Positions 1-7,659 of a DNA stretch of 18,711 nucleotides are shown one piece after another. Both the position numbers and the translations under genes were made by a program. The notes under the pieces were generated by a model, which was not told the DNA's origin, searched no databases, and saw only the letters and a program-made list of their open reading frames with translations. The DNA is taken from NCBI GenBank assembly GCA_900555545.1, contig USLQ01000002.1:1-18711 (forward strand), in the 5' to 3' direction. Every line of letters begins with the position of its first letter. Positions within the stretch are counted from its first letter, which is position 1. The stretch comes from an uncultured Oscillospiraceae bacterium (GTDB lineage Bacteria > Bacillota > Clostridia > Oscillospirales > Acutalibacteraceae).

Positions 1-1581
1 GCCGTGGGCCGCGATCTGCGTGTCATAGCCGTTGGGCAGTCGGGTGATAAAGTCGTCTGCGCCGGCCAGTTTGGCGGCGGCGATGCACTCCTCATCGGTC
101 GCATCCAGCTTGCCGTAACGGATGTTCTCCATCACCGTGCCGGAGAACAGATTGGAGTCCTGAAGCACAATGCCCATACTGCGCCGCAGGTCCGCCTTTT
201 TGATCTTGTTGATATTGATGCCGTCGTAGCGGATCTTGCCGTCCGCAATATCGTAAAAGCGGTTGATCAGGTTCGTGATTGTCGTCTTGCCGGCGCCTGT
301 GGCCCCGACAAAGGCGACCTTTTGCCCCGCCTCCGCATAGAGGGTGATGTCGTGTAGTACAGTCTTTTCCGGTGTGTAGCCGAAGTCCACATGGTTCAGC
401 CGCACGTCGCCGCGCAGGCGGGTGTAGGTGACGGAGCCGTCTGCGCTGTGCGGATGCTTCCAAGCCCAGATCCCAGTATGCTCCTTGCACTCGACAAGCT
501 GTCCGTTTTCTTCGCGGGCGTTGACCAGCGTGACGTATCCCTCATCGGTCTCCGGCTCCTGATCCATCAGTTTAAAAATGCGTTCCGCACCAGCGAGCCC
601 CATCACAACAGGGTTGATCTGTTGGGAGACCTGGCCGATATTCCCGGCAAACTGCTTGGTCATGTTGAGGAACGGCACCACGATACTGATCCCGAACGCC
701 AGGCCGGAAATGCTGAAATTAGGCACGCCAGAGAGCAGTAACAGTCCGCCTACAAGCGCCACAATTACATATAGTACGTTGCCGATGTTGTTCAGGATCG
801 GACCAAGCATATTGGCGTACTTGTTCGCTCGTTCCATGTTGTGGAAGAGTTCGTCGTTTACGCGGTCAAAATCGGCCTTGCTGGCCTCCTCGTGGCAGAA
901 AACCTTGACCACTTTTTGGCCGTTCATGATCTCCTCAACATAGCCTTCTACCGCGCCAAGGGACTGCTGCTGCCTCATGAAAAAGCGTGCAGAACCACCG
1001 CCGATCTTTTTGGTGATCATCAACATCACGATCACGCCCAGCACGACCACCAGCGTCATCCAGATGCTGAAGTAGAGCATAATGCCGAACACGGTGAGCA
1101 CGGTGATCCCGGCGATCAGCAACTGCGGCAGGCTTTGGGAGACCAGCTGGCGCAGGGTGTCGATATCATTGGTGTAATAGCTCATAATATCGCCATGGTT
1201 ATTGGTGTCAAAGTAGCGCAGCGGGAGCTTCTGCATACCACCGAACATCTGCACGCGCAGCTTCTTTAAAAATCCCTGCGTAATGATGGCCATCATCCGC
1301 GTAAAGGCAAAGGCCGAGGCCAGGGAGAGTACATAAAAGATGACCAGAATCCCGACCAGCTTCAGAATCTGACCGGAGACGGCACCCCAGTCGCCGGCCT
1401 GCCAGCTCGACTCCACCAGCGCAATGATATTCTGCATGAAAAGGGAGGGTGCCGAGCTGACAATGGCGCTGAAGATGATGAAGAATATAACCAGCGGCAT
1501 CATGACCGGATAAAACCGGAAAAGCAGCTTGAACAGCCGCAGCAGGGTATGGGATTTTTTGACCTTCTTGTTCTTATGCAT
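1..1581 (-). CDS. ABC exporter subunit (membrane domain fused to ATPase), truncated by window edge
   Basis: Half-transporter of the multidrug/lipid exporter type, the second subunit of a heterodimeric pair with the gene just upstream. The frame opens with ATG at 1581 (MHKNKKVKKSHTLLRL) and stays open for 527 codons to the window edge. Several hydrophobic segments form the membrane domain, followed by an ATPase domain with a canonical Walker A (GATGAGKTT, near 275-300) and a Q-loop (GIVLQDSNLFSGT). The sequence stops at YDTQIAAHG, just before the expected signature motif, so Walker B and the H-loop lie outside. A linker of about 40 residues between the two domains (with WAWKHPHSADG) is longer than in simple half-transporters, which from memory is common in clostridial members. 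It overlaps the upstream subunit's stop by 8 bases, which implies translational coupling. The canonical Walker A suggests this is the catalytically competent partner. Substrate unknown. Confidence 0.93.
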   Translation of the reverse strand, partial: MHKNKKVKKSHTLLRLFKLLFRFYPVMMPLVIFFIIFSAIVSSAPSLFMQNIIALVESSWQAGDWGAVSGQILKLVGILVIFYVLSLASAFAFTRMMAIITQGFLKKLRVQMFGGMQKLPLRYFDTNNHGDIMSYYTNDIDTLRQLVSQSLPQLLIAGITVLTVFGIMLYFSIWMTLVVVLGVIVMLMITKKIGGGSARFFMRQQQSLGAVEGYVEEIMNGQKVVKVFCHEEASKADFDRVNDELFHNMERANKYANMLGPILNNIGNVLYVIVALVGGLLLLSGVPNFSISGLAFGISIVVPFLNMTKQFAGNIGQVSQQINPVVMGLAGAERIFKLMDQEPETDEGYVTLVNAREENGQLVECKEHTGIWAWKHPHSADGSVTYTRLRGDVRLNHVDFGYTPEKTVLHDITLYAEAGQKVAFVGATGAGKTTITNLINRFYDIADGKIRYDGININKIKKADLRRSMGIVLQDSNLFSGTVMENIRYGKLDATDEECIAAAKLAGADDFITRLPNGYDTQIAAHG

Positions 1582-1939
1582 CCTGATCACCTGCCTTGTT
1601 CTGGGAAGTGTACACTTCGCGGTAGATCGCGTTATTTTTGAGCAGTTCGGCGTGGGTTCCGATGGCGTCGATGCGGCCCTTGTTCATCACGATGATACGG
1701 TCCGCGTCCTCCACGGAAGAGGTGCGCTGAGCGATGATGATCTTTGTCGTCTCGGGGATGAACTCGCGGAACGCCTTACGGATCAATGCGTCGGTTTTGG
1801 TATCGACAGCACTCGTGGAGTCGTCCAGAATGAGGATCTTCGGCTTTTTCAGCAGGGCACGGGCAATACACAGGCGCTGTTTTTGGCCACCGGATACATT
1901 GGTACCACCCTGCTCAATGTAAGTGTCATATTTCTTGGA
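1574..1939 (-). pseudogene. C-terminal part of the frameshifted ABC exporter subunit (signature, Walker B, D- and H-loops)
   Basis: This is the missing end of the subunit encoded by 1926-3305, carried in the +1 frame. It reads SKKYDTYIEQGG, then signature NVSGGQKQRL, Walker B ILILDD, D-loop STSAVD and an H-loop region IIIAQR, and stops at 1574. Two substitutions are informative. The residue after Walker B is Asp rather than catalytic Glu, and the switch His is replaced by Gln. Both are known hallmarks of the degenerate ATPase site in heterodimeric exporters such as TM287/288, so this subunit was probably the regulatory half. There is no convincing start codon or ribosome-binding site of its own near the break, so the fragment is unlikely to be made independently. 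The frame can be opened back to 2113, but that extension is out-of-frame reading of the N-terminal part. Confidence 0.82.
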
Positions 1940-3305
1940 CGAACTCGTCCGCCTGGGAGAGCCTGCAGGCCTCTTCAATTTCCTCGTCCGTGGCATTTGG
2001 ATTCCCCCAGCGCAGATTTTCCTTGATCGTACCGGAAAAGAGGACGTTTTTCTGGAGGACGACAGCCACCTGGTCGCGCAGCGCTTCCAGGTCGTAGTCC
2101 CGTACGTCCACACCGCCGACCTTTACGTCGCCTTCAGAGGCATCGTACAGGCGGGGGATCAACTGGATCAGGGAGGACTTGGAAGAGCCCGTCCCGCCGA
2201 TAATGCCGATCAGCTCGCCAGAGCGAATGTGCAGGTCGATATCGCTGAGTACCATCTTATTGGCACGGGAGGCATACTTGAAGTTTACATGGTCAAAGTC
2301 GATGGAGCCATCCTTAACCTCGGTCACCGCTTTTTCGGGGCTTGTGATGGCCGGTTTCTCCTGAAGCACCTCCACAATGCGGTGTACGGATTCGTTGGCC
2401 ATTGTGATCATCACGAACACCATGGAGACCATCATCAGGCTGCTCAGGATCTGGAAGCTGTAAGTCAACAGAGCTGAAAACTGTCCGACATCTAATGCCA
2501 GTCCACGCGAACTGATAATCGTATAGGATCCAAAGGAGAGCACAAACACCATCACCACGTACAGGCAGAACTGCATGAGCGGGTTATTGATAGCGAGGAT
2601 TTTTTCCGCACGGGTGAAGTCCCGGCATACATCCTCGGCCGCTGTATTGAACTTCTCGGTCTCATACTCCTCGCGGACAAACGACTTGACCACGCGCATC
2701 CCGCGCACGTTTTCCTGAATGGAATTATTGAGCGCATCGTACTTGCGGAACACCCTGCGGAACAGAGGCATCACCTTCCATGCCACAATGCCAAGCCCCA
2801 CGCCCAGAATGGGTGCGACGATCAGGAAGATCGTGGCCATCTTTCCACCCATCACAAATGCCATCGCGAATGAGAAGACCAACATCAGCGGGCAACGGAT
2901 GGCAATACGGATAATCATCATGTACGCCATCTGAACGTTGGTGATGTCAGTCGTCATGCGGGTGACGAGGGACGGGGTGGAGAACTTGTCGATGTTTTCA
3001 AACGAGTAGTTCTGCACCTTGTAGAAGATATCCTTGCGCAGGTTGCGGGCAAATCCGCTGGATGCGGTGGCCGCTGCCGTCCCCGCCAGAACACCTCCGG
3101 TCAGGGAGATGCCCGCCATAACGATGAGAATGCAGCCGTACTTGATGATTACGTCCATGCCGCATCCCGCCTTGATCTGGTTCACCAGTTCCGCCACATA
3201 AAAGGGGATAATACACTCCATAAGAACTTCAATTGTGACAAAGATTGGGGAGAGGATCGAGGGCTTTTTAAATTCACGGATCGATTTTATTAACTCTTTG
3301 TACAT
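1926..3305 (-). CDS. ABC exporter subunit, N-terminal part; frame broken after the Q-loop
   Basis: First subunit of the heterodimeric ABC exporter operon. The ATG at 3305 has a clear AAAGGAG site upstream. Residues 1-315 form the membrane domain with about six hydrophobic segments. The ATPase domain begins near 335 with a Walker A variant, GGTGSSKSS (370-378), where Ser replaces the usual Gly before Lys, and a Q-loop at Q418. Translation then runs DEFVQEI and hits TGA at 1926, while the rest of the domain continues in the +1 frame (1574-1939). Family members, recalled from memory, have about seven residues between the Phe of DEF and the Tyr of YDT. Here only 10 bases separate these codons instead of about 21, which suggests a net loss of about 11 bases. 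A 459-residue product would lack the signature motif and Walker B and should be inactive, unless the break is an assembly error. Confidence 0.88.
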   Translation of the reverse strand: MYKELIKSIREFKKPSILSPIFVTIEVLMECIIPFYVAELVNQIKAGCGMDVIIKYGCILIVMAGISLTGGVLAGTAAATASSGFARNLRKDIFYKVQNYSFENIDKFSTPSLVTRMTTDITNVQMAYMMIIRIAIRCPLMLVFSFAMAFVMGGKMATIFLIVAPILGVGLGIVAWKVMPLFRRVFRKYDALNNSIQENVRGMRVVKSFVREEYETEKFNTAAEDVCRDFTRAEKILAINNPLMQFCLYVVMVFVLSFGSYTIISSRGLALDVGQFSALLTYSFQILSSLMMVSMVFVMITMANESVHRIVEVLQEKPAITSPEKAVTEVKDGSIDFDHVNFKYASRANKMVLSDIDLHIRSGELIGIIGGTGSSKSSLIQLIPRLYDASEGDVKVGGVDVRDYDLEALRDQVAVVLQKNVLFSGTIKENLRWGNPNATDEEIEEACRLSQADEFVQEI

Positions 3306-3337
3306 TGAGCGTCTCCTTTCATCATTGATTTAAACAG

Positions 3338-3373
3338 AAAAAAGAGCATAAGTCCGGACAGCCGGACTTACGC
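3338..3373 (-). terminator. Leader hairpin with U-run ahead of the ABC operon (attenuator or operator)
   Basis: Read on the minus strand, there is a perfect 9-bp dyad (plus 3349-3370, arms TAAGTCCGG/CCGGACTTA, 4-base loop), extendable to 12 bp with one G-U pair. It is followed by TCTTTTTTCTG (the U-run is plus 3338-3343). This has the form of an intrinsic terminator, yet it lies between the operon's promoter and its first gene. A leader attenuator is therefore plausible. The same dyad could instead be a repressor operator just downstream of the transcription start. The choice between the two is inference. Confidence 0.65.
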
Positions 3374-3392
3374 AGGATATAGGGCTCTATCT

Positions 3393-3421
3393 ATTTTAAG
3401 GAATTATTTTCAATTTGTCAA
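3393..3421 (-). promoter_or_regulatory. Sigma-A-type promoter of the ABC exporter operon
   Basis: On the minus strand a consensus TTGACA (-35, plus 3416-3421) is followed by a 17-base spacer and TAAAAT (-10, plus 3393-3398) in an AT-rich stretch. Transcription would start near 3386, giving a leader of about 80 bases before the ATG at 3305. The promoter lies between two terminator-like hairpins, so the ABC operon is separated from the ferredoxin gene upstream. Confidence 0.8.
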
Positions 3422-3449
3422 ATTCTAATCTTTTTGAAAAATTTTGGAA

Positions 3450-3483
3450 AAACAAAAAAGCCCTGCCCGGAAATGGGCGGGGC
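3450..3483 (-). terminator. Intrinsic terminator of the rubredoxin-ferredoxin unit
   Basis: On the minus strand GCCCCGCCC and GGGCAGGGC form a 9-position stem with one mismatch and a 6-base loop, followed by TTTTTTGTTTTT. It lies 28 bases after the ferredoxin stop codon. Confidence 0.85.
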
Positions 3484-3511
3484 GCCTGTATGAAGGAACT
3501 GGATGGCCTCC

Positions 3512-4015
3512 TCAAATGTCATTGTTTGGGATCATTGCCAGCAGTTTTTTTACTGCCTCCACCGGGAAGGCGGCGGATGGAGGATTTTCGATCCACGCCT
3601 GTAACAGCGCATGGGCGTTTCCGCTCTGCGGGAGCATATAGCCCGACTCTCGCAGCAAATCCTCATTGATCAGGCGGGAGGCCTTGGCTACGGCGGTCAT
3701 CAGCCGGTACAGCCCGTCGCTTTCGGCCGACTCTGCCAGCTGGAGTGCCGTTTTTTCCTCAATCGCCTTGTTCCGGATCAGCTCATTGGCCGCAGCGGCG
3801 ACACGCGCGCTCTTTTTCTGTTGGGGAGGGTATTCGACCGGCACCATGGAGATCGCTCCGCTGGGGCACGCTGCGGCGCAGGTGCCGCAGCCCAGGCACT
3901 TGTTGGTGTCGATGACGCTGTTCTCTGTGTCCGTCGCCCCCACCGGGCAGACATATAGGCACAGGCAGTCCTTGGTGCACAGCCGCAGGTTTCGTACGGC
4001 GATCTGTGTTCTCAT
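3512..4015 (-). CDS. Dicluster 4Fe-4S ferredoxin-like protein
   Basis: A 167-residue cytoplasmic electron carrier. Residues 1-60 form a two-motif ferredoxin domain. The second motif is a classical CxxCxxCxxxCP (C40, C43, C46, C50). The first is unusual: C13, D16, C19 and C23-P keep ferredoxin spacing, with Asp where the second Cys is expected and an extra C17 beside it. Asp at this position is known in Pyrococcus-type ferredoxins, so an altered or more labile cluster is possible. The C-terminal 100 residues are alpha-helical, soluble and not recognised. The start overlaps the stop of the rubredoxin-type gene upstream by ATGA, so the two are probably translated together and may pass electrons between each other. 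A role in oxygen or peroxide defence is inferred from that neighbour only. Confidence 0.88.
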   Translation of the reverse strand: MRTQIAVRNLRLCTKDCLCLYVCPVGATDTENSVIDTNKCLGCGTCAAACPSGAISMVPVEYPPQQKKSARVAAAANELIRNKAIEEKTALQLAESAESDGLYRLMTAVAKASRLINEDLLRESGYMLPQSGNAHALLQAWIENPPSAAFPVEAVKKLLAMIPNNDI

Positions 4016-4659
4016 GCAAAAGTCCTCCCCTCAATTTTGTCAAATTTCCAGTCCGGCACCTTGCACACGGGGCAGCGCTCCGGCGGCGTGTCGCCAATGT
4101 AGATGAATCCGCACACTGAGCAGACCCACACCTGTGTGTTTGCCAGCAGCGCGTCGCCCTCCTGCTGGTAGCGCTGTAGGTGGGCCTTGAGGATGGTAGT
4201 CACCTTCTGCCCCCAGACGCACACGCGCCGGGTGCCACGGTCCTGTTCGGCCACAGCAGCCTCCGTCAGGGCTGGATAGCGGCGCTCCAGATCCTCCTGG
4301 ATCAGTGCGGCCAGATACGCCAGATCGGCCTCAGGTACCGCTGGCGCCACGGAGGCAAAGTAATCGGCAATCTCACGGAACAGCGCGGCAGCCTCCTCCT
4401 GGTACTGCTTCTCACAGCCGCGTGCCAGGTTGGAGCACAGGGCGGACAACTCCCCGGCGGAGAGCTGCTGGATATTCCCCTCCGGCTGAGCGGGCGCGGT
4501 GGATATCGCAGGGGCGTCCGCTTGGCTTTCCTCCGGCTCAAACAGGGCTTTGGGCGCGCCACAGGCCGGGCAGGTCCACGATTCTGGTAGATCGGCAAAG
4601 GGGATCTTTTCCTGCGCCTCATCATAGACGTACCCGCAGATGGTGCAGACGTATCTCAT
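4012..4659 (-). CDS. Double-rubredoxin protein with degenerate rubrerythrin-like core
   Basis: A 215-residue protein with three parts. Residues 1-45 are a rubredoxin domain (C5/C8 and C30/C33, with GYVYDEA and WTCPACG). Residues 63-172 are helical. Residues 178-212 are a second, rubrerythrin-type rubredoxin knuckle (C180/C183 and C196/C199, with CGFIYIGD and CPVCKVP). The core aligns by eye with the second helix pair of rubrerythrin: [12 protein letters not shown] matches the MYPEF helix, and KAHLQRY matches the EKxHEERY helix. His160 is kept, but the Glu ligands expected three residues before it and ahead of YP are Leu157 and Arg126, so a normal di-iron centre seems unlikely. The start is supported by GGGAGG upstream. 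The stop overlaps the ferredoxin start by ATGA. Best read as an electron-transfer protein derived from rubrerythrin; activity unknown. Confidence 0.85.
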   Translation of the reverse strand: MRYVCTICGYVYDEAQEKIPFADLPESWTCPACGAPKALFEPEESQADAPAISTAPAQPEGNIQQLSAGELSALCSNLARGCEKQYQEEAAALFREIADYFASVAPAVPEADLAYLAALIQEDLERRYPALTEAAVAEQDRGTRRVCVWGQKVTTILKAHLQRYQQEGDALLANTQVWVCSVCGFIYIGDTPPERCPVCKVPDWKFDKIEGRTFA

Positions 4660-4714
4660 GTTTCATTCCTCCCTTATTCAGGTTGTATGGTGTGCCGCAC
4701 TCCTGCGGCCAAGG

Positions 4715-6016
4715 TTACGCCCGATCGTCCGGCTTTTCGTCCGGCACACCGTTCGTGCGCCGTTTCCCCTGCCGCGTCAAGCGGTCCAGGATATGCCCGT
4801 GCCTCTTTTGGAGCGGGCGGTTCATAGCGGCTTCTTCCTGCTGTTCCAGGGATACGCCGACGGCGTTGACCACATCATCAGTGATGTCGCGATCCCGTAA
4901 ATTTTTGTTGACTGCCTGCCGGATCAGGCAGTAGAGGATAGAGGCCACCGGGACGCCGATAAGCATACCGGTAATCCCGCCCACGTCACCGCCGACCAAC
5001 ACGGCGAGCATGACCCAAAGGCTCGGCAGTCCGACGGAAAAACCCACTACGCGCGGATAGATGAAGTCCCCCTCAAACTGTTGCATAATGATGATATACA
5101 GCACAAACCATACAGCCTTGATCGGGCTGTCCATCAGGATGATCAGTGCGCCCACGGCCGTGCCGATCAGTGCGCCGAAGATTGGGATCAGCGCGGTGAA
5201 GCCGATCAGTGCACTGATCATGGGAGCGTATGGGATCCGAAGAATGGTCATCCCCGCAAAGCAGAGTACACCGATGATGACGGCCTCCGTCAGCTGTCCG
5301 GTGACAAAGCGGTAGAACATCCGGCTGGTCAGTTTTCCGATGGAGATCAGATATTCGGCCAACTTTTCCGGCAGGAAGGCGAGTGTCAGCTTTTTGGTCT
5401 GTAGGCAGAGCTTTTCTTTTTGCATCAGAATATATCCGGCAAAGACGACACCGAGCACAAAGGAGAAAATCCCCGAGGCGACGGATACTGTCGTACCGAT
5501 CGCGGACTGCACCATATCGGAGGCGTTGGTTTGCAGCCAGCCGGTAAACTTCTCTAGCAGGGAGTTCCAATCAAAATTCCGCAGCGGGCCAGACGTGACG
5601 TCAAATCGGGCCAACAGGCGGTCGTACCAGATTTGGAGCTGCTCCAGATAGCCGGGCATGGAGCTGATGAGCAGCTTAATGGATTGGATCAGCTGTGGCA
5701 GGATCAGGAACAGGATCAGCGCGATGACACCGAGCACAAAGAGATAGGTTAACAGCACGGCCACAGGCCTGCGGCACTTTTTCCAGTATTTCCCCGCCCG
5801 CCGGTCAATCGGGCGGAACAGGTGCTCTTCGATCACGCGTAGGAATACGTTCAGGATGAATGCGATGCAGATCCCTGCAATAAAGGGAGAGAGGACCTCC
5901 ACCGCCTTGCCGAGGAAGGAGAAGACAATATTGATATTTTTCAGCGTCAGGTAAAAGACGATCGACGCCGCGACAATCAGGAAAATTCGCTTGACGTTCT
6001 TTTTGGTGAGTTCCAT
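4715..6016 (-). CDS. AI-2E family transporter (PerM/YdiK-type membrane protein)
   Basis: A 433-residue polytopic inner-membrane protein. The first hydrophobic pair is at about residues 10-60, followed by a soluble stretch at about 130-180. A long C-terminal membrane region (about 200-370) contains the conserved GALIGTAVGALI and LPSLWVMLAVLVGGD stretches of the family. The family includes E. coli TqsA and YdiK and Na+/H+ antiporter-like members, so substrate cannot be assigned. The start at 6016 (MELTKKN) is preferred because AAGGAGG lies six bases ahead. An in-frame ATG at 6037 has no ribosome-binding site. The hydrophilic tail after residue 375 is rich in Arg and Lys. It is separated from the rubredoxin gene by 55 bases holding only a 6-bp hairpin (4694-4709) without a U-run, so the two may be co-transcribed. 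It is transcribed divergently from ispD. Confidence 0.9.
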   Translation of the reverse strand: MELTKKNVKRIFLIVAASIVFYLTLKNINIVFSFLGKAVEVLSPFIAGICIAFILNVFLRVIEEHLFRPIDRRAGKYWKKCRRPVAVLLTYLFVLGVIALILFLILPQLIQSIKLLISSMPGYLEQLQIWYDRLLARFDVTSGPLRNFDWNSLLEKFTGWLQTNASDMVQSAIGTTVSVASGIFSFVLGVVFAGYILMQKEKLCLQTKKLTLAFLPEKLAEYLISIGKLTSRMFYRFVTGQLTEAVIIGVLCFAGMTILRIPYAPMISALIGFTALIPIFGALIGTAVGALIILMDSPIKAVWFVLYIIIMQQFEGDFIYPRVVGFSVGLPSLWVMLAVLVGGDVGGITGMLIGVPVASILYCLIRQAVNKNLRDRDITDDVVNAVGVSLEQQEEAAMNRPLQKRHGHILDRLTRQGKRRTNGVPDEKPDDRA

Positions 6017-6080
6017 ACGCTCCTCCTTCGGGTTCATGCACCCTGTTTGATTCTATTCAGATAAACGGGCAAATTTGATG

Positions 6081-6109
6081 TTTCTTTTCCGCCGGTTTTC
6101 AGTTATAAT
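6081..6109 (+). promoter_or_regulatory. Candidate promoter of the ispD-ispF unit
   Basis: A perfect TATAAT at 6104-6109 lies in the divergent region between the AI-2E gene and ispD. The -35 at 17-base spacing (TTTCTT, 6081-6086) is weak. The leader of about 70 bases contains partly complementary CTCC/CTGC and GCAG/GGAG blocks (6121-6150) that might fold. Confidence 0.45.
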
Positions 6110-6180
6110 AAGGGTATAGGCTCCCTGCTAGGATTTTTGGCAGATGGAGGCCGGAATAATCGGAGACCGGAGGGATTTTG

Positions 6181-6924
6181 GTGGGTATATTTTCATCGCG
6201 GGAGCACAGGTATGAGCTGATGCCCCGCCCGCGCGGCAAGACGAGCGCTATCATCGTGGCGGCCGGAGCTTCCACGCGGATGAAAAATGTCAATAAACAG
6301 TTCTTGGAGCTCGGCGGCATGCCCGTACTGGCGCGGACGATCCGGGCGTTTGAATGTACTGATATCATAAGTGAAATTGTTGTCTGTGTCAAGCAGGAGG
6401 ACATCCGCCGTACCCGCGAGATGATCGAAAAATACCGCTTCAAAAAGGTCAAGGAAGTTGCTTTGGGTGGCAGCACACGCCAGGCGAGCGTGCTCAACGC
6501 GCTCAAGTGCGTCTCCGAGGGGATCAAATGGGTCGCCATCCACGACGGCGCTCGCCCGTTTGTCACGGCGGATGAGATCATTCGCTGTGCGCTGGCCTGT
6601 GAGTCGTATGGGGCCGCCGCCCTGGCTGTCCCAGTCAAGGATACGATCAAGATCGTGGATGATCGCGGTTTTATCGCCGCAACGCCGGAGCGCGATATGC
6701 TGCGCGCTGTGCAGACGCCGCAGGTATTTCAATTGGAGGATTACCAGAGGGCTGTCGAACAGCTGGGGGATGCGGTTTTCAATTATACGGATGACTGTAA
6801 ACTGATGGAGCAGATCGGCCGGCCGGTCTTTCTGGTAGATGGCAGCTATGAGAATATCAAGATCACGACACCGGAGGATATTCCGGCGGCGCAGGCGATT
6901 CTGGAGAGCAGGGGGGAGGCCTGA
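6181..6924 (+). CDS. ispD: 2-C-methyl-D-erythritol 4-phosphate cytidylyltransferase
   Basis: Third step of the MEP isoprenoid pathway: transfers CMP from CTP to MEP, giving CDP-methylerythritol. The nucleotide-binding signature AAGASTRM is near residues 27-34, and the family motifs [15 protein letters not shown] and QTPQVF are present. The 247-residue length fits the family (about 230) with a short N-terminal extension. GTG at 6181 is chosen because GGAGGG (6169-6174) stands six bases upstream. TTG at 6178 is too close to that site. An in-frame ATG at 6220 has little ribosome-binding support but would give a more typical N-terminus. The gene ends two bases before ispF, so the two are almost certainly co-transcribed. 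Confidence 0.95.
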   Translation: MGIFSSREHRYELMPRPRGKTSAIIVAAGASTRMKNVNKQFLELGGMPVLARTIRAFECTDIISEIVVCVKQEDIRRTREMIEKYRFKKVKEVALGGSTRQASVLNALKCVSEGIKWVAIHDGARPFVTADEIIRCALACESYGAAALAVPVKDTIKIVDDRGFIAATPERDMLRAVQTPQVFQLEDYQRAVEQLGDAVFNYTDDCKLMEQIGRPVFLVDGSYENIKITTPEDIPAAQAILESRGEA

Positions 6925-6926
6925 AC

Positions 6927-7571
6927 ATGCGTGTCGGTCATGGATATGACGTGCACCGCCTGGTAGAGGGGCGGGATCTGATCGTCGGCGGGGTGAAGAT
7001 CGAATATGAGAAAGGATTGCTCGGCCAGTCGGATGCGGATGTCCTGCTGCATGCGGTCGCCGACGCGCTGCTCGGGGCGGCTTCACTTGGGGATATCGGT
7101 GGTATGTTCCCGGATACGGACGAGCGGTTCAGGGGGGCGGACAGCCGGGTGCTGCTGCGGCAGGTTGTCTCCGCCGTAAAGGCGCGGGGGTGGATTGTCG
7201 GCAATATCGATGCCACGATTATTGCCCAGCGCCCTAAGATGAAGCCATACATTGAGCAGATGGCGCAGAATATTGCGGACGACTGCGGCGTAGCGCTGGA
7301 CCAGGTCAATGTCAAGGCGACCACGGAGGAGGGGCTCGGCTTTACCGGAACGGGCGAGGGCATTGCTGCCCATGCCGTCTGCCTGCTGGAGGGGATTGAG
7401 CGGGGACAAGGCACATCAGGCGCACGCTGGCAACCTCGCCGGCAGCACTTCTGGCCGGGGTTTCCGGATGCTGCTCCCGGGATTCCAGTCTTACATCGGA
7501 TGCGATTATCGGCGGCGCGGATGAACCGACTCACATCGTTGTCACGTCGGCCGTCAACTGGCCGCTTGTGA
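6927..7571 (+). CDS. ispF: 2-C-methyl-D-erythritol 2,4-cyclodiphosphate synthase with aberrant C-terminal tail
   Basis: Converts CDP-methylerythritol phosphate to MEcPP in the MEP pathway, directly after IspD in gene order. Metal-binding D8 and H10 (GYDVH) and H42 ([11 protein letters not shown]) are visible, as are [21 protein letters not shown] and the C-terminal [19 protein letters not shown]. The catalytic domain is complete by about residue 156, which equals the usual family length (about 157-160). Residues 157-214 are an Arg-, Pro- and Trp-rich tail with no family counterpart. The tail runs over another frame (7400-7639) that encodes a plausible membrane protein. A single inserted T near 7396-7397 would end IspF at once with TGA. 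The tail is therefore probably the result of an indel or fusion rather than a functional domain. The core assignment is secure. Confidence 0.93.
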   Translation: MRVGHGYDVHRLVEGRDLIVGGVKIEYEKGLLGQSDADVLLHAVADALLGAASLGDIGGMFPDTDERFRGADSRVLLRQVVSAVKARGWIVGNIDATIIAQRPKMKPYIEQMAQNIADDCGVALDQVNVKATTEEGLGFTGTGEGIAAHAVCLLEGIERGQGTSGARWQPRRQHFWPGFPDAAPGIPVLHRMRLSAARMNRLTSLSRRPSTGRL

Positions 7572-7639
7572 TCTGTGTCCTTCTGGTTGCTGCCGCCGCA
7601 GGTCTGATCCTGTATCTCTGTTTCAAACATAAAAAATAG
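7400..7639 (+). pseudogene. Start-less small lipoprotein/membrane-anchored protein frame
   Basis: An open frame of 79 codons overlaps the ispF tail in another frame and ends with TAG at 7637-7639, just before an intrinsic terminator. It has no ATG, GTG or TTG before its C-terminal membrane segment. Its translation looks protein-like. A basic RHIRR is followed by LLAGVSGCC, which fits a lipobox (VSG-C). Next comes a short polar linker, then a strongly hydrophobic segment of about 20 residues ([15 protein letters not shown] onward), ending KHKK. The most economical reading is a small exported, membrane-anchored protein whose start was lost when the ispF stop was lost. No family is recognised. 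Confidence 0.45.
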
Positions 7640-7659
7640 GTGGATATCATCCAGCCTTT

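Noticed and set aside
1926..1940. Programmed +1 ribosomal frameshifting to join the two halves of the ABC subunit
   Set aside because: No slippery sequence of a known type is seen before the TGA, and joining by a +1 shift would still leave about four family residues missing. A deletion or sequence error fits better.
4694..4709. 6-bp hairpin between the AI-2E and rubredoxin genes as a terminator
   Set aside because: Short stem and no U-run on either strand.
6193..7086. Long minus-strand open frame (297 codons) opposite ispD/ispF
   Set aside because: Arg/His-rich translation with no family features, lying wholly antisense to two clearly recognised genes. It is a product of GC-rich codon bias. 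Similar frames at 7908-8570, 9413-10171 and 14431-15048 were rejected for the same reason.
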